Notes: generated by a model not told the origin, from the sequence alone. 64,000 nt of DNA from Auanema rhodensis (GCA_964057225.1 OZ059899.1:12338001-12402000), one strand, 5' to 3'; counted from the first letter of the stretch, positions 1-12,888 are shown. Program-made: numbers and translations.

Positions 1-283
1 ATTTATTTTGTTACTTCTTAATGCAACCAGTTTTGCAATAATTTGCAAAAAAATGAATAGTTCTTCACGTACTTATGCTAATGAGTTCACGTAATTCATA
101 TTATATTTGAAAAAAAAAACAATTTTACAAACTAAGGTTCATGATCCTTGTGCAGAATGTCATCCCTGGAGTATCCAAGCTAAAGAATAGAATTAGTTGC
201 AACTCAAAAATAAGAAGAATGCAAGGGGAGACGAATGAAATAATTGTAACTGCTCTTGGGGATAGAAAAGCATTACGAACTTA

Positions 284-1972
284 TTATGAACTACTTACAC
301 AAACTTCAGCATTATGCCCATAGGTTCGTAACAAGTTTTGATGATAATTCTGCATAGACTTGGCTTATTTGTGAAGTTTTTATTGAAAACTATTACCTCA
401 AGAGCCTTTTTAGCTTTAACTGTTAATGATAAACTGTATAGCCGACGAAATGGTATTCGTCTAACTCCAGGGTGTGTATTGAAAACTTTATTTACAACAA
501 CAAATTTATATCCTAAACAGCATAATTGGCTTATCTGTAAGACATGATTAAAGTTTTGAATGTTTAATTAACATTTTCAATTTTAAAATCGAATAACATA
601 CAAGTGTTGCTTGATTTCTCATACCATATGGTATTTCCTCATGATGTAAAGGTAAACTAGCATGTGATAGAAACATTGGTTCCCATGTTGTAGTATTATG
701 ATCTTCATAATTTGTTATTTCACTGATTAATTGATCAGTTTGAATACTTAAATATTCAAATTTAAATTAATTCTATGATGGTAGTGATGGAGGGGGGGGG
801 GATGAAACTCCACTTACCTTTTCTTTATCCAATTGTCTATGTTAGTTACATTATGAGCTTCTGCAAAGGTAAAACCATGGAATTGAAATGTTGTTTTTCC
901 ATACACAATCGATAATTCTTTTACCGTTTTTGGTATTCTGTAAATCTATAGGTGTATTTGATATTATGATGAATATCTTATATGGATATATACCTGCTTC
1001 CAATTTCATATTCAAATCGTGGAACTATAAAAACAACACGTCTATTATTCATCTGAGAATATTTAGAAATAACTTGTTGCAACAACTTTTCAGCATCTTT
1101 TGAGAAAACTTGCTCTAGATCAGCTTGAAGAAAGTATTCAGAATTATCAAACTGAAGATAGAATAGATTAAACCTTAGAAGGAAAGTGTAAATAAAACAA
1201 TAAGACTAGAAAAACGATAGCGAACCTTTCTAGCTATGTTCCTGGCCACATTTACAGGATAATATTCCAATAAAGGTTTAAAATTAATTGAATCCAATTG
1301 AAATATTCTATTGCAATTTATAGTTTCAGCAAAATCTAACGATAAAAAGATTTCATTGCGAATTTCAACTTGATGAACTTATTACTAATTTCGAAATTTG
1401 TACATGAGATATTAGAAGTTTGCAAATAGAACACATGAACCGATAAAAAATCATAAAGTTTTGGATTGCAATGGTAAATTTGTTGGAGCTAAAATTCAAT
1501 TTCACACTAAAATTCAGGTTTGAACTCATAATTACCTTTTGAATCGTTTGTTCTATGGTTGGCTTCAAATGCATTGGATGTCGAATAGAACTGTCGCTAT
1601 ACACAGCTAAAACTGCTCTCCCATCCCAACTATTTAATGTTTTCAATAATTTGTCATCTAAAACAAATTATAAATTAACAAAAAAAATAGAAAAATTACT
1701 TAACAGATCAGGAGTAGCATGAAGCATCATGGGAATATTTTCCTTTCGTTCATAACTTCTGAATAAATATGGAAGAACACAGAAATTATTATAAGTAACA
1801 GGTTGATAAAGCCTAATATTCAAAGGGTTCAACTGAAATGTCATATTTATTTGAACGTAAACCAATGAATACATACGTCAGTTTCAGTTCTATCAGATTT
1901 CAGATGAAATAACATTAATGACAATAGTAGTATGCTCGAAAATAAATAAAAAAATATTCTATGGTTTTTCAT
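284..1972 (-). CDS. GT49-family glycosyltransferase (B4GAT1/LARGE-like), ten exons
   Basis: My splice model is 1972-1877, 1832-1700, 1657-1536, 1488-1386, 1335-1226, 1151-994, 937-818, 746-602, 534-397, 349-284. All phases agree, giving about 396 aa. Exon 1 encodes a short basic start and a hydrophobic run (IFFYLFSSILLLSLMLF), a type II signal anchor, so the enzyme should sit in the Golgi lumen. GT49 hallmarks follow in order: HATPDLL, then SWDGRAVLAVY, then VHVF, then YYPVNVARNIA, then EYFLQADLE (the usual Asp-acidic metal site, here divergent), FIVPRFEYE, FHGFTFAEAHNVT, WEPMFLSHASLPLHHEE, and GYKFVVVNKVFNTHPG. Members add glucuronic acid or GlcNAc to glycans; the acceptor here is unknown. 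Introns are 42-74 nt with GT-AG ends; the donor at 1225 (GTTCGC) and the acceptor at 747 are weak. The last exon could be longer if the GTAAGT at 298 is used. The start lies 173 bp from the tRNA array and is divergent from it. Confidence 0.8.
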
Positions 1973-2144
1973 AATTTTATGAGAATTAAACAGAAAATTT
2001 CATTTTTATCTATGACAACATGTATATCAGAGAACAAGCTATATAAATAGAAAAAAACTAAAAGATACAGAATTTAACGATAGACGACAAATGGATTTAA
2101 TACATAATGTTCACAGTTTTTGGACAGATGGAACAACTTCAACT
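1973..2144. other. AT-rich gap between GT49 start and tRNA array
   Basis: This holds the presumed promoter of the leftward GT49 gene and the left edge of the rightward tRNA array. I see no gene and no clear trans-splice acceptor immediately before the GT49 start codon. Confidence 0.5.
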
Positions 2145-2200
2145 ATTGAGATAGTCGAGCAGTCTCTTCGGAGGCGTGGGTTCGAATCCCAATCTCATCA
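2145..2200 (+). pseudogene. tRNA-Leu pseudogene, 26-nt internal deletion
   Basis: This is the leftmost unit of the array. It matches the tRNA-Leu copies to its right, except that 26 nt are missing from the D-loop through most of the anticodon arm, and the 5' end starts ATTGAGATAG rather than GGTGAGATGG. The distance to the next copy is 141 bp, exactly 167 minus 26, so the unit otherwise keeps phase. With no anticodon and a damaged box A it cannot make a tRNA. As in satellites, the edge unit is the most decayed. Confidence 0.9.
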
Positions 2201-2285
2201 GAATCCTTTTATTATATAAAACATTTTGATATATACGAAGGGTCGATCGGGATTATTTGATTATCAAGAGTTTCAACTGACAACA

Positions 2286-2367
2286 GGTGAGATGGCCGAG
2301 CGGTCTAAGGCGCTGGTTTAAGGCACCAGTCTCTTCGGAGGCGTGGGTTCGAATCCCACTCTCATCA
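2286..2367 (+). tRNA. tRNA-Leu(AAG), first intact copy; consensus type
   Basis: This is an 82-nt class II tRNA without intron. The acceptor stem is GGTGAGA with TCTCATC (one G-U), discriminator A as leucine tRNAs need. The D arm has a GCC/GGC stem. The anticodon arm is CTGGT-TTAAGGC-ACCAG, anticodon AAG at positions 34-36, decoding CUU (and CUC if A34 is edited to inosine). The variable arm TCTCTTCGGAGGC folds on a TTCG tetraloop. The T arm is GTGGG-TTCGAAT-CCCAC. Box A (TGGCCGAGCGG) and box B (GGTTCGAATCC) both fit Pol III consensus. A TTTT terminator begins 7 nt after the gene; a second TTTT lies further along the spacer. CCA is not encoded. Confidence 0.97.
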
Positions 2368-2619
2368 GAATCCTTTTATTATATAAAACATTTTGATATA
2401 TACGAAGGGTCGATCGGGATTATTTGATTATCAAGAGTTTCAACTGACAACAGGTGAGATGGCCGAGCGGTCTAAGGCGCTGGTTTAAGGCACCAGTCTC
2501 TTCGGAGGCGTGGGTTCGAATCCCACTCTCATCAGAATCCTTTTATTGTATAAAACATTTTGATATATACGAAGGGTCGATCGGGATCATTTGGTTATCA
2601 AGAGTTTCAACAGACAACA

Positions 2620-2701
2620 GGTGAGATGGCCGAGCGGTCTAAGCCGCTGGTTTAAGGCACCAGTCTCTTCGGAGGCGTGGGTTCGAATCCCACTCTCATC
2701 A
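2620..2701 (+). tRNA. tRNA-Leu(AAG), D-stem variant (GGC to GCC)
   Basis: The 3' strand of the D stem reads GCC, making a C-C mismatch with the 5' strand. The same change is in the copies at 3121, 4791, 5626 and 8632. The 2620, 5626 and 8632 copies are each 3006 bp (18 units) apart, which marks a higher-order repeat. Folding is probably weakened; the boxes are otherwise normal. Confidence 0.9.
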
Positions 2702-2953
2702 GAATCCTTTTATTGTATAAAACATTTTGATATATACGAAGTGTCGACAAGAACCATTTGAGCATCAAGAGTTTCAACAGAGAACAGGTGAGATGGCCGA
2801 GCGGTCTAAGGCGCTGGTTTAAGGCACCAGTCTCTTCGGAGGCGTGGGTTCGAATCCCACTCTCATCAGAATCCTTTTATTATATAAAACATTTTGATAT
2901 ATACGAAGGGTCGACAAGAACCATTTGAGCATCAAGAGTTTCAACAGACAACA

Positions 2954-3035
2954 GGTGAGATGGTCGAGCGGTCTAAGGCGCTGGTTTAAGGCACCAGTCT
3001 CTTCGGAGGCGTGGGTTCGAATCCCACTCTCATCA
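2954..3035 (+). tRNA. tRNA-Leu(AAG), D-stem variant (GCC to GTC)
   Basis: The change turns a C-G pair into a U-G wobble, so the fold survives. The same variant occurs at 5960, 8966 and 9133; the first three are 3006 bp apart, in step with the D-stem variant two units earlier. Confidence 0.9.
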
Positions 3036-3788
3036 GAATCCTTTTATTATATAAAACATTTTGATATATACGAAGGGTCGATCGGGATCATTTGATTATC
3101 AACAGTTTCAACAGACAACAGGTGAGATGGCCGAGCGGTCTAAGCCGCTGGTTTAAGGCACCAGTCTCTTCGGAGGCGTGGGTTCGAATCCCACTCTCAT
3201 CAGAATCCTTTTATTGTATAAAACATTTTGATATATACGAAGTGTCGACAAGAACCATTTGAGCATCAAGAGTTTCAACAGACAACAGGTGAGATGGCCG
3301 AGCGGTCTAAGGCGCTGGTTTAAGGCACCAGTCTCTTCGGAGGCGTGGGTTCGAATCCCACTCTCATCAGAATCCTTTTATTGTATAAAACATTTTGATA
3401 TATACGAAGGGTCGATCGGGATCATTTGATTATCAAGAGTTTCAACAGACAACAGGTGAGATGGCCGAGCGGTCTAAGGCGCTGGTTTAAGGCACCAGTC
3501 TCTTCGGAGGCGTGGGTTCGAATCCCACTCTCATCAGAATCCTTTTATTATATAAAACATTTTGATATATACGAAGGGTCGATCGGGATCATTTGTTTAT
3601 CAAGAGTTTCAACAGACAACAGGTGAGATGGCCGAGCGGTCTAAGGCGCTGGTTTAAGGCACCAGTCTCTTCGGAGGCGTGGGTTCGAATCCCACTCTCA
3701 TCAGAATCCTTTTATTATATAAAACATTTTGATATATACGAAGGGTCGACAAGAACCATTTGAGCATCAAGAGTTTCAACAGACAACA

Positions 3789-3870
3789 GGTGAGATGGCC
3801 GAGCGGTCTAAGGCGCTGGTTTAAGGCACCAGTCTCTTCGGAGGCGTGCGTTCGAATCCCACTCTCATCA
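3789..3870 (+). tRNA. tRNA-Leu(AAG), T-stem/box B variant
   Basis: The 5' T stem reads GTGCG instead of GTGGG, breaking a pair and altering the start of box B. It recurs at 12974 (which also has CATCGG in the variable arm) and 16648. Confidence 0.85.
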
Positions 3871-6800
3871 GAATCCTTTTATTATATAAAACATTTTGAT
3901 ATATACGAAGGGTCGACAAGAACCATTTGAACATCAAGAGTTTCAACTGACAACAGGTGAGATGGCCGAGCGGTCTAAGGCGCTGGTTTAAGGCACCAGT
4001 CTCTTCGGAGGCGTGGGTTCGAATCCCACTCTCATCAGAATCCTTTTATTGTATAAAACTTTTTGATATATACGAAGGGTCGATCGGGATCATTTGATTA
4101 TCAAGAGTTTCAACAGACAACAGGTGAGATGGCCGAGCGGTCTAAGGCGCTGGTTTAAGGCACCAGTCTCTTCGGAGGCGTGGGTTCGAATCCCACTCTC
4201 ATCAGAATCCTTTTATTGTATAAAACTTTTTGATATATACGAAGGGTCGATCGGGATCATTTGATTATCAAGAGTTTCAACAGACAACAGGTGAGATGGC
4301 CGAGCGGTCTAAGGCGCTGGTTTAAGGCACCAGTCTCTTCGGAGGCGTGGGTTCGAATCCCACTCTCATCAGAATCCTTTTATTATATAAAACATTTTGA
4401 TATATACGAAGGGTCGATCGGGATTATTTGATTATCAAGAGTTTCAACTGACAACAGGTGAGATGGCCGAGCGGTCTAAGGCGCTGGTTTAAGGCACCAG
4501 TCTCTTCGGAGGCGTGGGTTCGAATCCCACTCTCATCAGAATCCTTTTATTATATAAAACATTTTGATATATACGAAGGGTCGATCGGGATTATTTGATT
4601 ATCAAGAGTTTCAACTGACAACAGGTGAGATGGCCGAGCGGTCTAAGGCGCTGGTTTAAGGCACCAGTCTCTTCGGAGGCGTGGGTTCGAATCCCACTCT
4701 CATCAGAATCCTTTTATTGTATAAAACATTTTGATATATACGAAGGGTCGATCGGGATCATTTGGTTATCAAGAGTTTCAACAGACAACAGGTGAGATGG
4801 CCGAGCGGTCTAAGCCGCTGGTTTAAGGCACCAGTCTCTTCGGAGGCGTGGGTTCGAATCCCACTCTCATCAGAATCCTTTTATTGTATAAAACATTTTG
4901 ATATATACGAAGTGTCGACAAGAACCATTTGAGCATCAAGAGTTTCAACAGAGAACAGGTGAGATGGCCGAGCGGTCTAAGGCGCTGGTTTAAGGCACCA
5001 GTCTCTTCGGAGGCGTGGGTTCGAATCCCACTCTCATCAGAATCCTTTTATTGTATAAAACTTTTTGATATATACGAAGGGTCGATCGGGATCATTTGAT
5101 TATCAAGAGTTTCAACAGACAACAGGTGAGATGGCCGAGCGGTCTAAGGCGCTGGTTTAAGGCACCAGTCTCTTCGGAGGCGTGGGTTCGAATCCCACTC
5201 TCATCAGAATCCTTTTATTATATAAAACATTTTGATATATACGAAGGGTCGATCGGGATTATTTGATTATCAAGAGTTTCAACTGACAACAGGTGAGATG
5301 GCCGAGCGGTCTAAGGCGCTGGTTTAAGGCACCAGTCTCTTCGGAGGCGTGGGTTCGAATCCCACTCTCATCAGAATCCTTTTATTATATAAAACATTTT
5401 GATATATACGAAGGGTCGATCGGGATTATTTGATTATCAAGAGTTTCAACTGACAACAGGTGAGATGGCCGAGCGGTCTAAGGCGCTGGTTTAAGGCACC
5501 AGTCTCTTCGGAGGCGTGGGTTCGAATCCCACTCTCATCAGAATCCTTTTATTGTATAAAACATTTTGATATATACGAAGGGTCGATCGGGATCATTTGG
5601 TTATCAAGAGTTTCAACAGACAACAGGTGAGATGGCCGAGCGGTCTAAGCCGCTGGTTTAAGGCACCAGTCTCTTCGGAGGCGTGGGTTCGAATCCCACT
5701 CTCATCAGAATCCTTTTATTGTATAAAACATTTTGATATATACGAAGTGTCGACAAGAACCATTTGAGCATCAAGAGTTTCAACAGAGAACAGGTGAGAT
5801 GGCCGAGCGGTCTAAGGCGCTGGTTTAAGGCACCAGTCTCTTCGGAGGCGTGGGTTCGAATCCCACTCTCATCAGAATCCTTTTATTATATAAAACATTT
5901 TGATATATACGAAGGGTCGACAAGAACCATTTGAGCATCAAGAGTTTCAACAGACAACAGGTGAGATGGTCGAGCGGTCTAAGGCGCTGGTTTAAGGCAC
6001 CAGTCTCTTCGGAGGCGTGGGTTCGAATCCCACTCTCATCAGAATCCTTTTATTATATAAAACATTTTGATATATACGAAGGGTCGATCGGGATCATTTG
6101 ATTATCAACAGTTTCAACAGACAACAGGTGAGATGGCCGAGCGGTCTAAGGCGCTGGTTTAAGGCACCAGTCTCTTCGGAGGCGTGGGTTCGAATCCCAC
6201 TCTCATCAGAATCCTTTTATTATATAAAACATTTTGTTATATACGAAGTGTCGACAAGAACCATTTGAGCATCAAGAGTTTCAACAGACAACAGGTGAGA
6301 TGGCCGAGCGGTCTAAGGCGCTGGTTTAAGGCACCAGTCTCTTCGGAGGCGTGGGTTCGAATCCCACTCTCATCAGAATCCTTTTATTGTATAAAACATT
6401 TTGATATATACGAAGGGTCGACAAGAACCATTTGAGCATCAAGAGTTTCAACAGACAACAGGTGAGATGGCCGAGCGGTCTAAGGCGCTGGTTTAAGGCA
6501 CCAGTCTCTTCGGAGGCGTGGGTTCGAATCCCACTCTCATCAGAATCCTTTTATTATATAAAACATTTTGATATATACGAAGGGTCGACAAGAACCATTT
6601 GAGCATCAAGAGTTTCAACAGACAACAGGTGAGATGGCCGAGCGGTCTAAGGCGCTGGTTTAAGGCACCAGTCTCTTCGGAGGCGTGGGTTCGAATCCCA
6701 CTCTCATCAGAATCCTTTTATTGTATAAAACATTTTGATATATACGAAGGGTCGACAAGAACCATTTGAGCATCAAGAGTTTCAACAGACAACAGGTGAG

Positions 6801-8464
6801 ATGGCCGAGCGGTCTAAGGCGCTGGTTTAAGGCACCAGTCTCTTCGGAGGCGTGGGTTCGAATCCCACTCTCATCAGAATCCTTTTATTGTATAAAACAT
6901 TTTGATATATACGAAGGGTCGACAAGAACCATTTGAGCATCAAGAGTTTCAACTGACAACAGGTGAGATGGCCGAGCGGTCTAAGGCGCTGGTTTAAGGC
7001 ACCAGTCTCTTCGGAGGCGTGGGTTCGAATCCCACTCTCATCAGAATCCTTTTATTGTATAAAACTTTTTGATATATACGAAGGGTCGATCGGGATCATT
7101 TGATTATCAAGAGTTTCAACAGACAACAGGTGAGATGGCCGAGCGGTCTAAGGCGCTGGTTTAAGGCACCAGTCTCTTCGGAGGCGTGGGTTCGAATCCC
7201 ACTCTCATCAGAATCCTTTTATTGTATAAAACTTTTTGATATATACGAAGGGTCGATCGGGATCATTTGATTATCAAGAGTTTCAACAGACAACAGGTGA
7301 GATGGCCGAGCGGTCTAAGGCGCTGGTTTAAGGCACCAGTCTCTTCGGAGGCGTGGGTTCGAATCCCACTCTCATCAGAATCCTTTTATTGTATAAAACT
7401 TTTTGATATATACGAAGGGTCGATCGGGATCATTTGATTATCAAGAGTTTCAACAGACAACAGGTGAGATGGCCGAGCGGTCTAAGGCGCTGGTTTAAGG
7501 CACCAGTCTCTTCGGAGGCGTGGGTTCGAATCCCACTCTCATCAGAATCCTTTTATTATATAAAACATTTTGATATATACGAAGGGTCGACAAGAACCAT
7601 TTGAGCATCAAGAGTTTCAACAGACAACAGGTGAGATGGCCGAGCGGTCTAAGGCGCTGGTTTAAGGCACCAGTCTCTTCGGAGGCGTGGGTTCGAATCC
7701 CACTCTCATCAGAATCCTTTTATTATATAAAACATTTTGATATATACGAAGGGTCGACAAGAACCATTTGAGCATCAAGAGTTTCAACTGACAACAGGTG
7801 AGATGGCCGAGCGGTCTAAGGCGCTGGTTTAAGGCACCAGTCTCTTCGGAGGCGTGGGTTCGAATCCCACTCTCATCAGAATCCTTTTATTGTATAAAAC
7901 TTTTTGATATATACGAAGGGTCGATCGGGATCATTTGATTATCAAGAGTTTCAACAGACAACAGGTGAGATGGCCGAGCGGTCTAAGGCGCTGGTTTAAG
8001 GCACCAGTCTCTTCGGAGGCGTGGGTTCGAATCCCACTCTCATCAGAATCCTTTTATTGTATAAAACTTTTTGATATATACGAAGGGTCGATCGGGATCA
8101 TTTGATTATCAAGAGTTTCAACAGACAACAGGTGAGATGGCCGAGCGGTCTAAGGCGCTGGTTTAAGGCACCAGTCTCTTCGGAGGCGTGGGTTCGAATC
8201 CCACTCTCATCAGAATCCTTTTATTGTATAAAACTTTTTGATATATACGAAGGGTCGATCGGGATCATTTGATTATCAAGAGTTTCAACAGACAACAGGT
8301 GAGATGGCCGAGCGGTCTAAGGCGCTGGTTTAAGGCACCAGTCTCTTCGGAGGCGTGGGTTCGAATCCCACTCTCATCAGAATCCTTTTATTGTATAAAA
8401 CTTTTTGATATATACGAAGGGTCGATCGGGATCATTTGATTATCAAGACTTTCAACAGACAACA

Positions 8465-8546
8465 GGTGAGATGGCCGAGCGGTCTAAGGCGCTGGTTTAA
8501 GGAACCAGTCTCTTCGGAGGCGTGGGTTCGAATCCCACTCTCATCA
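8465..8546 (+). tRNA. tRNA-Leu(AAG), anticodon-loop position 38 variant
   Basis: The anticodon loop reads TTAAGGA rather than TTAAGGC, so C38 becomes A; the AAG anticodon is unchanged. I saw this change in one copy only. Confidence 0.85.
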
Positions 8547-11136
8547 GAATCCTTTTATTGTATAAAACATTTTGATATATACGAAGGGTCGATCGGGATC
8601 ATTTGGTTATCAAGAGTTTCAACAGACAACAGGTGAGATGGCCGAGCGGTCTAAGCCGCTGGTTTAAGGCACCAGTCTCTTCGGAGGCGTGGGTTCGAAT
8701 CCCACTCTCATCAGAATCCTTTTATTGTATAAAACATTTTGATATATACGAAGTGTCGACAAGAACCATTTGAGCATCAAGAGTTTCAACAGAGAACAGG
8801 TGAGATGGCCGAGCGGTCTAAGGCGCTGGTTTAAGGCACCAGTCTCTTCGGAGGCGTGGGTTCGAATCCCACTCTCATCAGAATCCTTTTATTATATAAA
8901 ACATTTTGATATATACGAAGGGTCGACAAGAACCATTTGAGCATCAAGAGTTTCAACAGACAACAGGTGAGATGGTCGAGCGGTCTAAGGCGCTGGTTTA
9001 AGGCACCAGTCTCTTCGGAGGCGTGGGTTCGAATCCCACTCTCATCAGAATCCTTTTATTATATAAAACATTTTGATATATACGAAGGGTCGACAAGAAC
9101 CATTTGAGCATCAAGAGTTTCAACAGACAACAGGTGAGATGGTCGAGCGGTCTAAGGCGCTGGTTTAAGGCACCAGTCTCTTCGGAGGCGTGGGTTCGAA
9201 TCCCACTCTCATCAGAATCCTTTTATTATATAAAACATTTTGATATATACGAAGGGTCGATCGGGATCATTTGATTATCAACAGTTTCAACAGACAACAG
9301 GTGAGATGGCCGAGCGGTCTAAGGCGCTGGTTTAAGGCACCAGTCTCTTCGGAGGCGTGGGTTCGAATCCCACTCTCATCAGAATCCTTTTATTATATAA
9401 AACATTTTGTTATATACGAAGTGTCGACAAGAACCATTTGAGCATCAAGAGTTTCAACAGACAACAGGTGAGATGGCCGAGCGGTCTAAGGCGCTGGTTT
9501 AAGGCACCAGTCTCTTCGGAGGCGTGGGTTCGAATCCCACTCTCATCAGAATCCTTTTATTGTATAAAACATTTTGATATATACGAAGGGTCGACAAGAA
9601 CCATTTGAGCATCAAGAGTTTCAACAGACAACAGGTGAGATGGCCGAGCGGTCTAAGGCGCTGGTTTAAGGCACCAGTCTCTTCGGAGGCGTGGGTTCGA
9701 ATCCCACTCTCATCAGAATCCTTTTATTATATAAAACATTTTGATATATACGAAGGGTCGACAAGAACCATTTGAGCATCAAGAGTTTCAACAGACAACA
9801 GGTGAGATGGCCGAGCGGTCTAAGGCGCTGGTTTAAGGCACCAGTCTCTTCGGAGGCGTGGGTTCGAATCCCACTCTCATCAGAATCCTTTTATTGTATA
9901 AAACATTTTGATATATACGAAGGGTCGACAAGAACCATTTGAGCATCAAGAGTTTCAACAGACAACAGGTGAGATGGCCGAGCGGTCTAAGGCGCTGGTT
10001 TAAGGCACCAGTCTCTTCGGAGGCGTGGGTTCGAATCCCACTCTCATCAGAATCCTTTTATTGTATAAAACATTTTGATATATACGAAGGGTCGACAAGA
10101 ACCATTTGAGCATCAAGAGTTTCAACTGACAACAGGTGAGATGGCCGAGCGGTCTAAGGCGCTGGTTTAAGGCACCAGTCTCTTCGGAGGCGTGGGTTCG
10201 AATCCCACTCTCATCAGAATCCTTTTATTGTATAAAACTTTTTGATATATACGAAGGGTCGATCGGGATCATTTGATTATCAAGAGTTTCAACAGACAAC
10301 AGGTGAGATGGCCGAGCGGTCTAAGGCGCTGGTTTAAGGCACCAGTCTCTTCGGAGGCGTGGGTTCGAATCCCACTCTCATCAGAATCCTTTTATTGTAT
10401 AAAACTTTTTGATATATACGAAGGGTCGATCGGGATCATTTGATTATCAAGAGTTTCAACAGACAACAGGTGAGATGGCCGAGCGGTCTAAGGCGCTGGT
10501 TTAAGGCACCAGTCTCTTCGGAGGCGTGGGTTCGAATCCCACTCTCATCAGAATCCTTTTATTGTATAAAACTTTTTGATATATACGAAGGGTCGATCGG
10601 GATCATTTGATTATCAAGAGTTTCAACAGACAACAGGTGAGATGGCCGAGCGGTCTAAGGCGCTGGTTTAAGGCACCAGTCTCTTCGGAGGCGTGGGTTC
10701 GAATCCCACTCTCATCAGAATCCTTTTATTATATAAAACATTTTGATATATACGAAGGGTCGACAAGAACCATTTGAGCATCAAGAGTTTCAACAGACAA
10801 CAGGTGAGATGGCCGAGCGGTCTAAGGCGCTGGTTTAAGGCACCAGTCTCTTCGGAGGCGTGGGTTCGAATCCCACTCTCATCAGAATCCTTTTATTATA
10901 TAAAACATTTTGATATATACGAAGGGTCGACAAGAACCATTTGAGCATCAAGAGTTTCAACTGACAACAGGTGAGATGGCCGAGCGGTCTAAGGCGCTGG
11001 TTTAAGGCACCAGTCTCTTCGGAGGCGTGGGTTCGAATCCCACTCTCATCAGAATCCTTTTATTGTATAAAACTTTTTGATATATACGAAGGGTCGATCG
11101 GGATCATTTGATTATCAAGAGTTTCAACAGACAACA

Positions 11137-11218
11137 GGTGCGATGGCCGAGCGGTCTAAGGCGCTGGTTTAAGGCACCAGTCTCTTCGGAGGCGTGGGTT
11201 CGAATCCCACTCTCATCA
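11137..11218 (+). tRNA. tRNA-Leu(AAG), acceptor-stem variant
   Basis: The gene starts GGTGCGA rather than GGTGAGA, giving a C-T mismatch in the acceptor stem. Everything else matches consensus. Confidence 0.85.
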
Positions 11219-11971
11219 GAATCCTTTTATTGTATAAAACTTTTTGATATATACGAAGGGTCGATCGGGATCATTTGATTATCAAGAGTTTCAACAGACA
11301 ACAGGTGAGATGGCCGAGCGGTCTAAGGCGCTGGTTTAAGGCACCAGTCTCTTCGGAGGCGTGGGTTCGAATCCCACTCTCATCAGAATCCTTTTATTGT
11401 ATAAAACTTTTTGATATATACGAAGGGTCGATCGGGATCATTTGATTATCAAGAGTTTCAACAGACAACAGGTGAGATGGCCGAGCGGTCTAAGGCGCTG
11501 GTTTAAGGCACCAGTCTCTTCGGAGGCGTGGGTTCGAATCCCACTCTCATCAGAATCCTTTTATTATATAAAACATTTTGATATATACGAAGGGTCGACA
11601 AGAACCATTTGAGCATCAAGAGTTTCAACAGACAACAGGTGAGATGGCCGAGCGGTCTAAGGCGCTGGTTTAAGGCACCAGTCTCTTCGGAGGCGTGGGT
11701 TCGAATCCCACTCTCATCAGAATCCTTTTATTATATAAAACATTTTGATATATACGAAGGGTCGACAAGAACCATTTGAGCATCAAGAGTTTCAACAGAC
11801 AACAGGTGAGATGGCCGAGCGGTCTAAGGCGCTGGTTTAAGGCACCAGTCTCTTCGGAGGCGTGGGTTCGAATCCCACTCTCATCAGAATCCTTTTATTG
11901 TATAAAACTTTTTGATATATACGAAGGGTCGATCGGGATCATTTGATTATCAAGAGTTTCAACAGACAACA

Positions 11972-12053
11972 GGTGAGATGCCCGAGCGGTCTAAGGCGCT
12001 GGTTTAAGGCACCAGTCTCTTCGGAGGCGTGGGTTCGAATCCCACTCTCATCA
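11972..12053 (+). tRNA. tRNA-Leu(AAG), box A variant (TGCCCGAG)
   Basis: The first D-stem G is replaced by C (position 10), which changes box A from TGGCCGAG to TGCCCGAG. The same change is at 14978 and 15479. It is likely to lower TFIIIC binding. Confidence 0.85.
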
Positions 12054-12806
12054 GAATCCTTTTATTGTATAAAACATTTTGATATATACGAAGGGTCGAT
12101 CGGGATCATTTGATTATCAAGAGTTTCAACAGACAACAGGTGAGATGGCCGAGCGGTCTAAGGCGCTGGTTTAAGGCACCAGTCTCTTCGGAGGCGTGGG
12201 TTCGAATCCCACTCTCATCAGAATCCTTTTATTATATAAAACATTTTGTTATATACGAAGTGTCGACAAGAACCATTTGAGCATCAAGAGTTTCAACAGA
12301 CAACAGGTGAGATGGCCGAGCGGTCTAAGGCGCTGGTTTAAGGCACCAGTCTCTTCGGAGGCGTGGGTTCGAATCCCACTCTCATCAGAATCCTTTTATT
12401 GTATAAAACATTTTGATATATACGAAGGGTCGACAAGAACCATTTGAGCATCAAGAGTTTCAACAGACAACAGGTGAGATGGCCGAGCGGTCTAAGGCGC
12501 TGGTTTAAGGCACCAGTCTCTTCGGAGGCGTGGGTTCGAATCCCACTCTCATCAGAATCCTTTTATTGTATAAAACATTTTGATATATACGAAGGGTCGA
12601 CAAGAACCATTTGAGCATCAAGAGTTTCAACAGACAACAGGTGAGATGGCCGAGCGGTCTAAGGCGCTGGTTTAAGGCACCAGTCTCTTCGGAGGCGTGG
12701 GTTCGAATCCCACTCTCATCAGAATCCTTTTATTATATAAAACATTTTGTTATATACGAAGTGTCGACAAGAACCATTTGAGCATCAAGAGTTTCAACAG
12801 ACAACA

Positions 12807-12888
12807 GGTGAGATGGCCGAGCGGTCTAAGGCGCCGGTTTAAGGCACCAGTCTCTTCGGAGGCGTGGGTTCGAATCCCACTCTCATCA
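12807..12888 (+). tRNA. tRNA-Leu(AAG), anticodon-stem variant
   Basis: The 5' anticodon stem reads CCGGT rather than CTGGT, so one pair with ACCAG is lost. The copy at 16481 has the same change plus TAATGCG for TAAGGCG in the D arm. Confidence 0.85.

Larger units (their letters stand above)
2620..8631 (+). repeat. higher-order repeat in block 1, about 18 units (3006 bp)
   Basis: Rare tRNA variants at 2620 and 2954 return at 5626 and 5960, and again at 8632 and 8966, always 3006 bp apart. This indicates duplication of about 18 units at a time. The order is imperfect: an extra copy of the 2954-type variant at 9133 shifts later markers, so the marker TTGTTATATACGAAGTG at about 6236 and 9409 is 19 units apart. 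A shorter 5-unit duplication is suggested by the 4791/5626 pair. Confidence 0.7.

Noticed and set aside
2286..2367. tRNA-Ser or an intron-bearing tRNA-Leu(CAA)
   Set aside because: The anticodon loop reads TTAAGGC (AAG), the discriminator is A and the anticodon arm closes without any insert.
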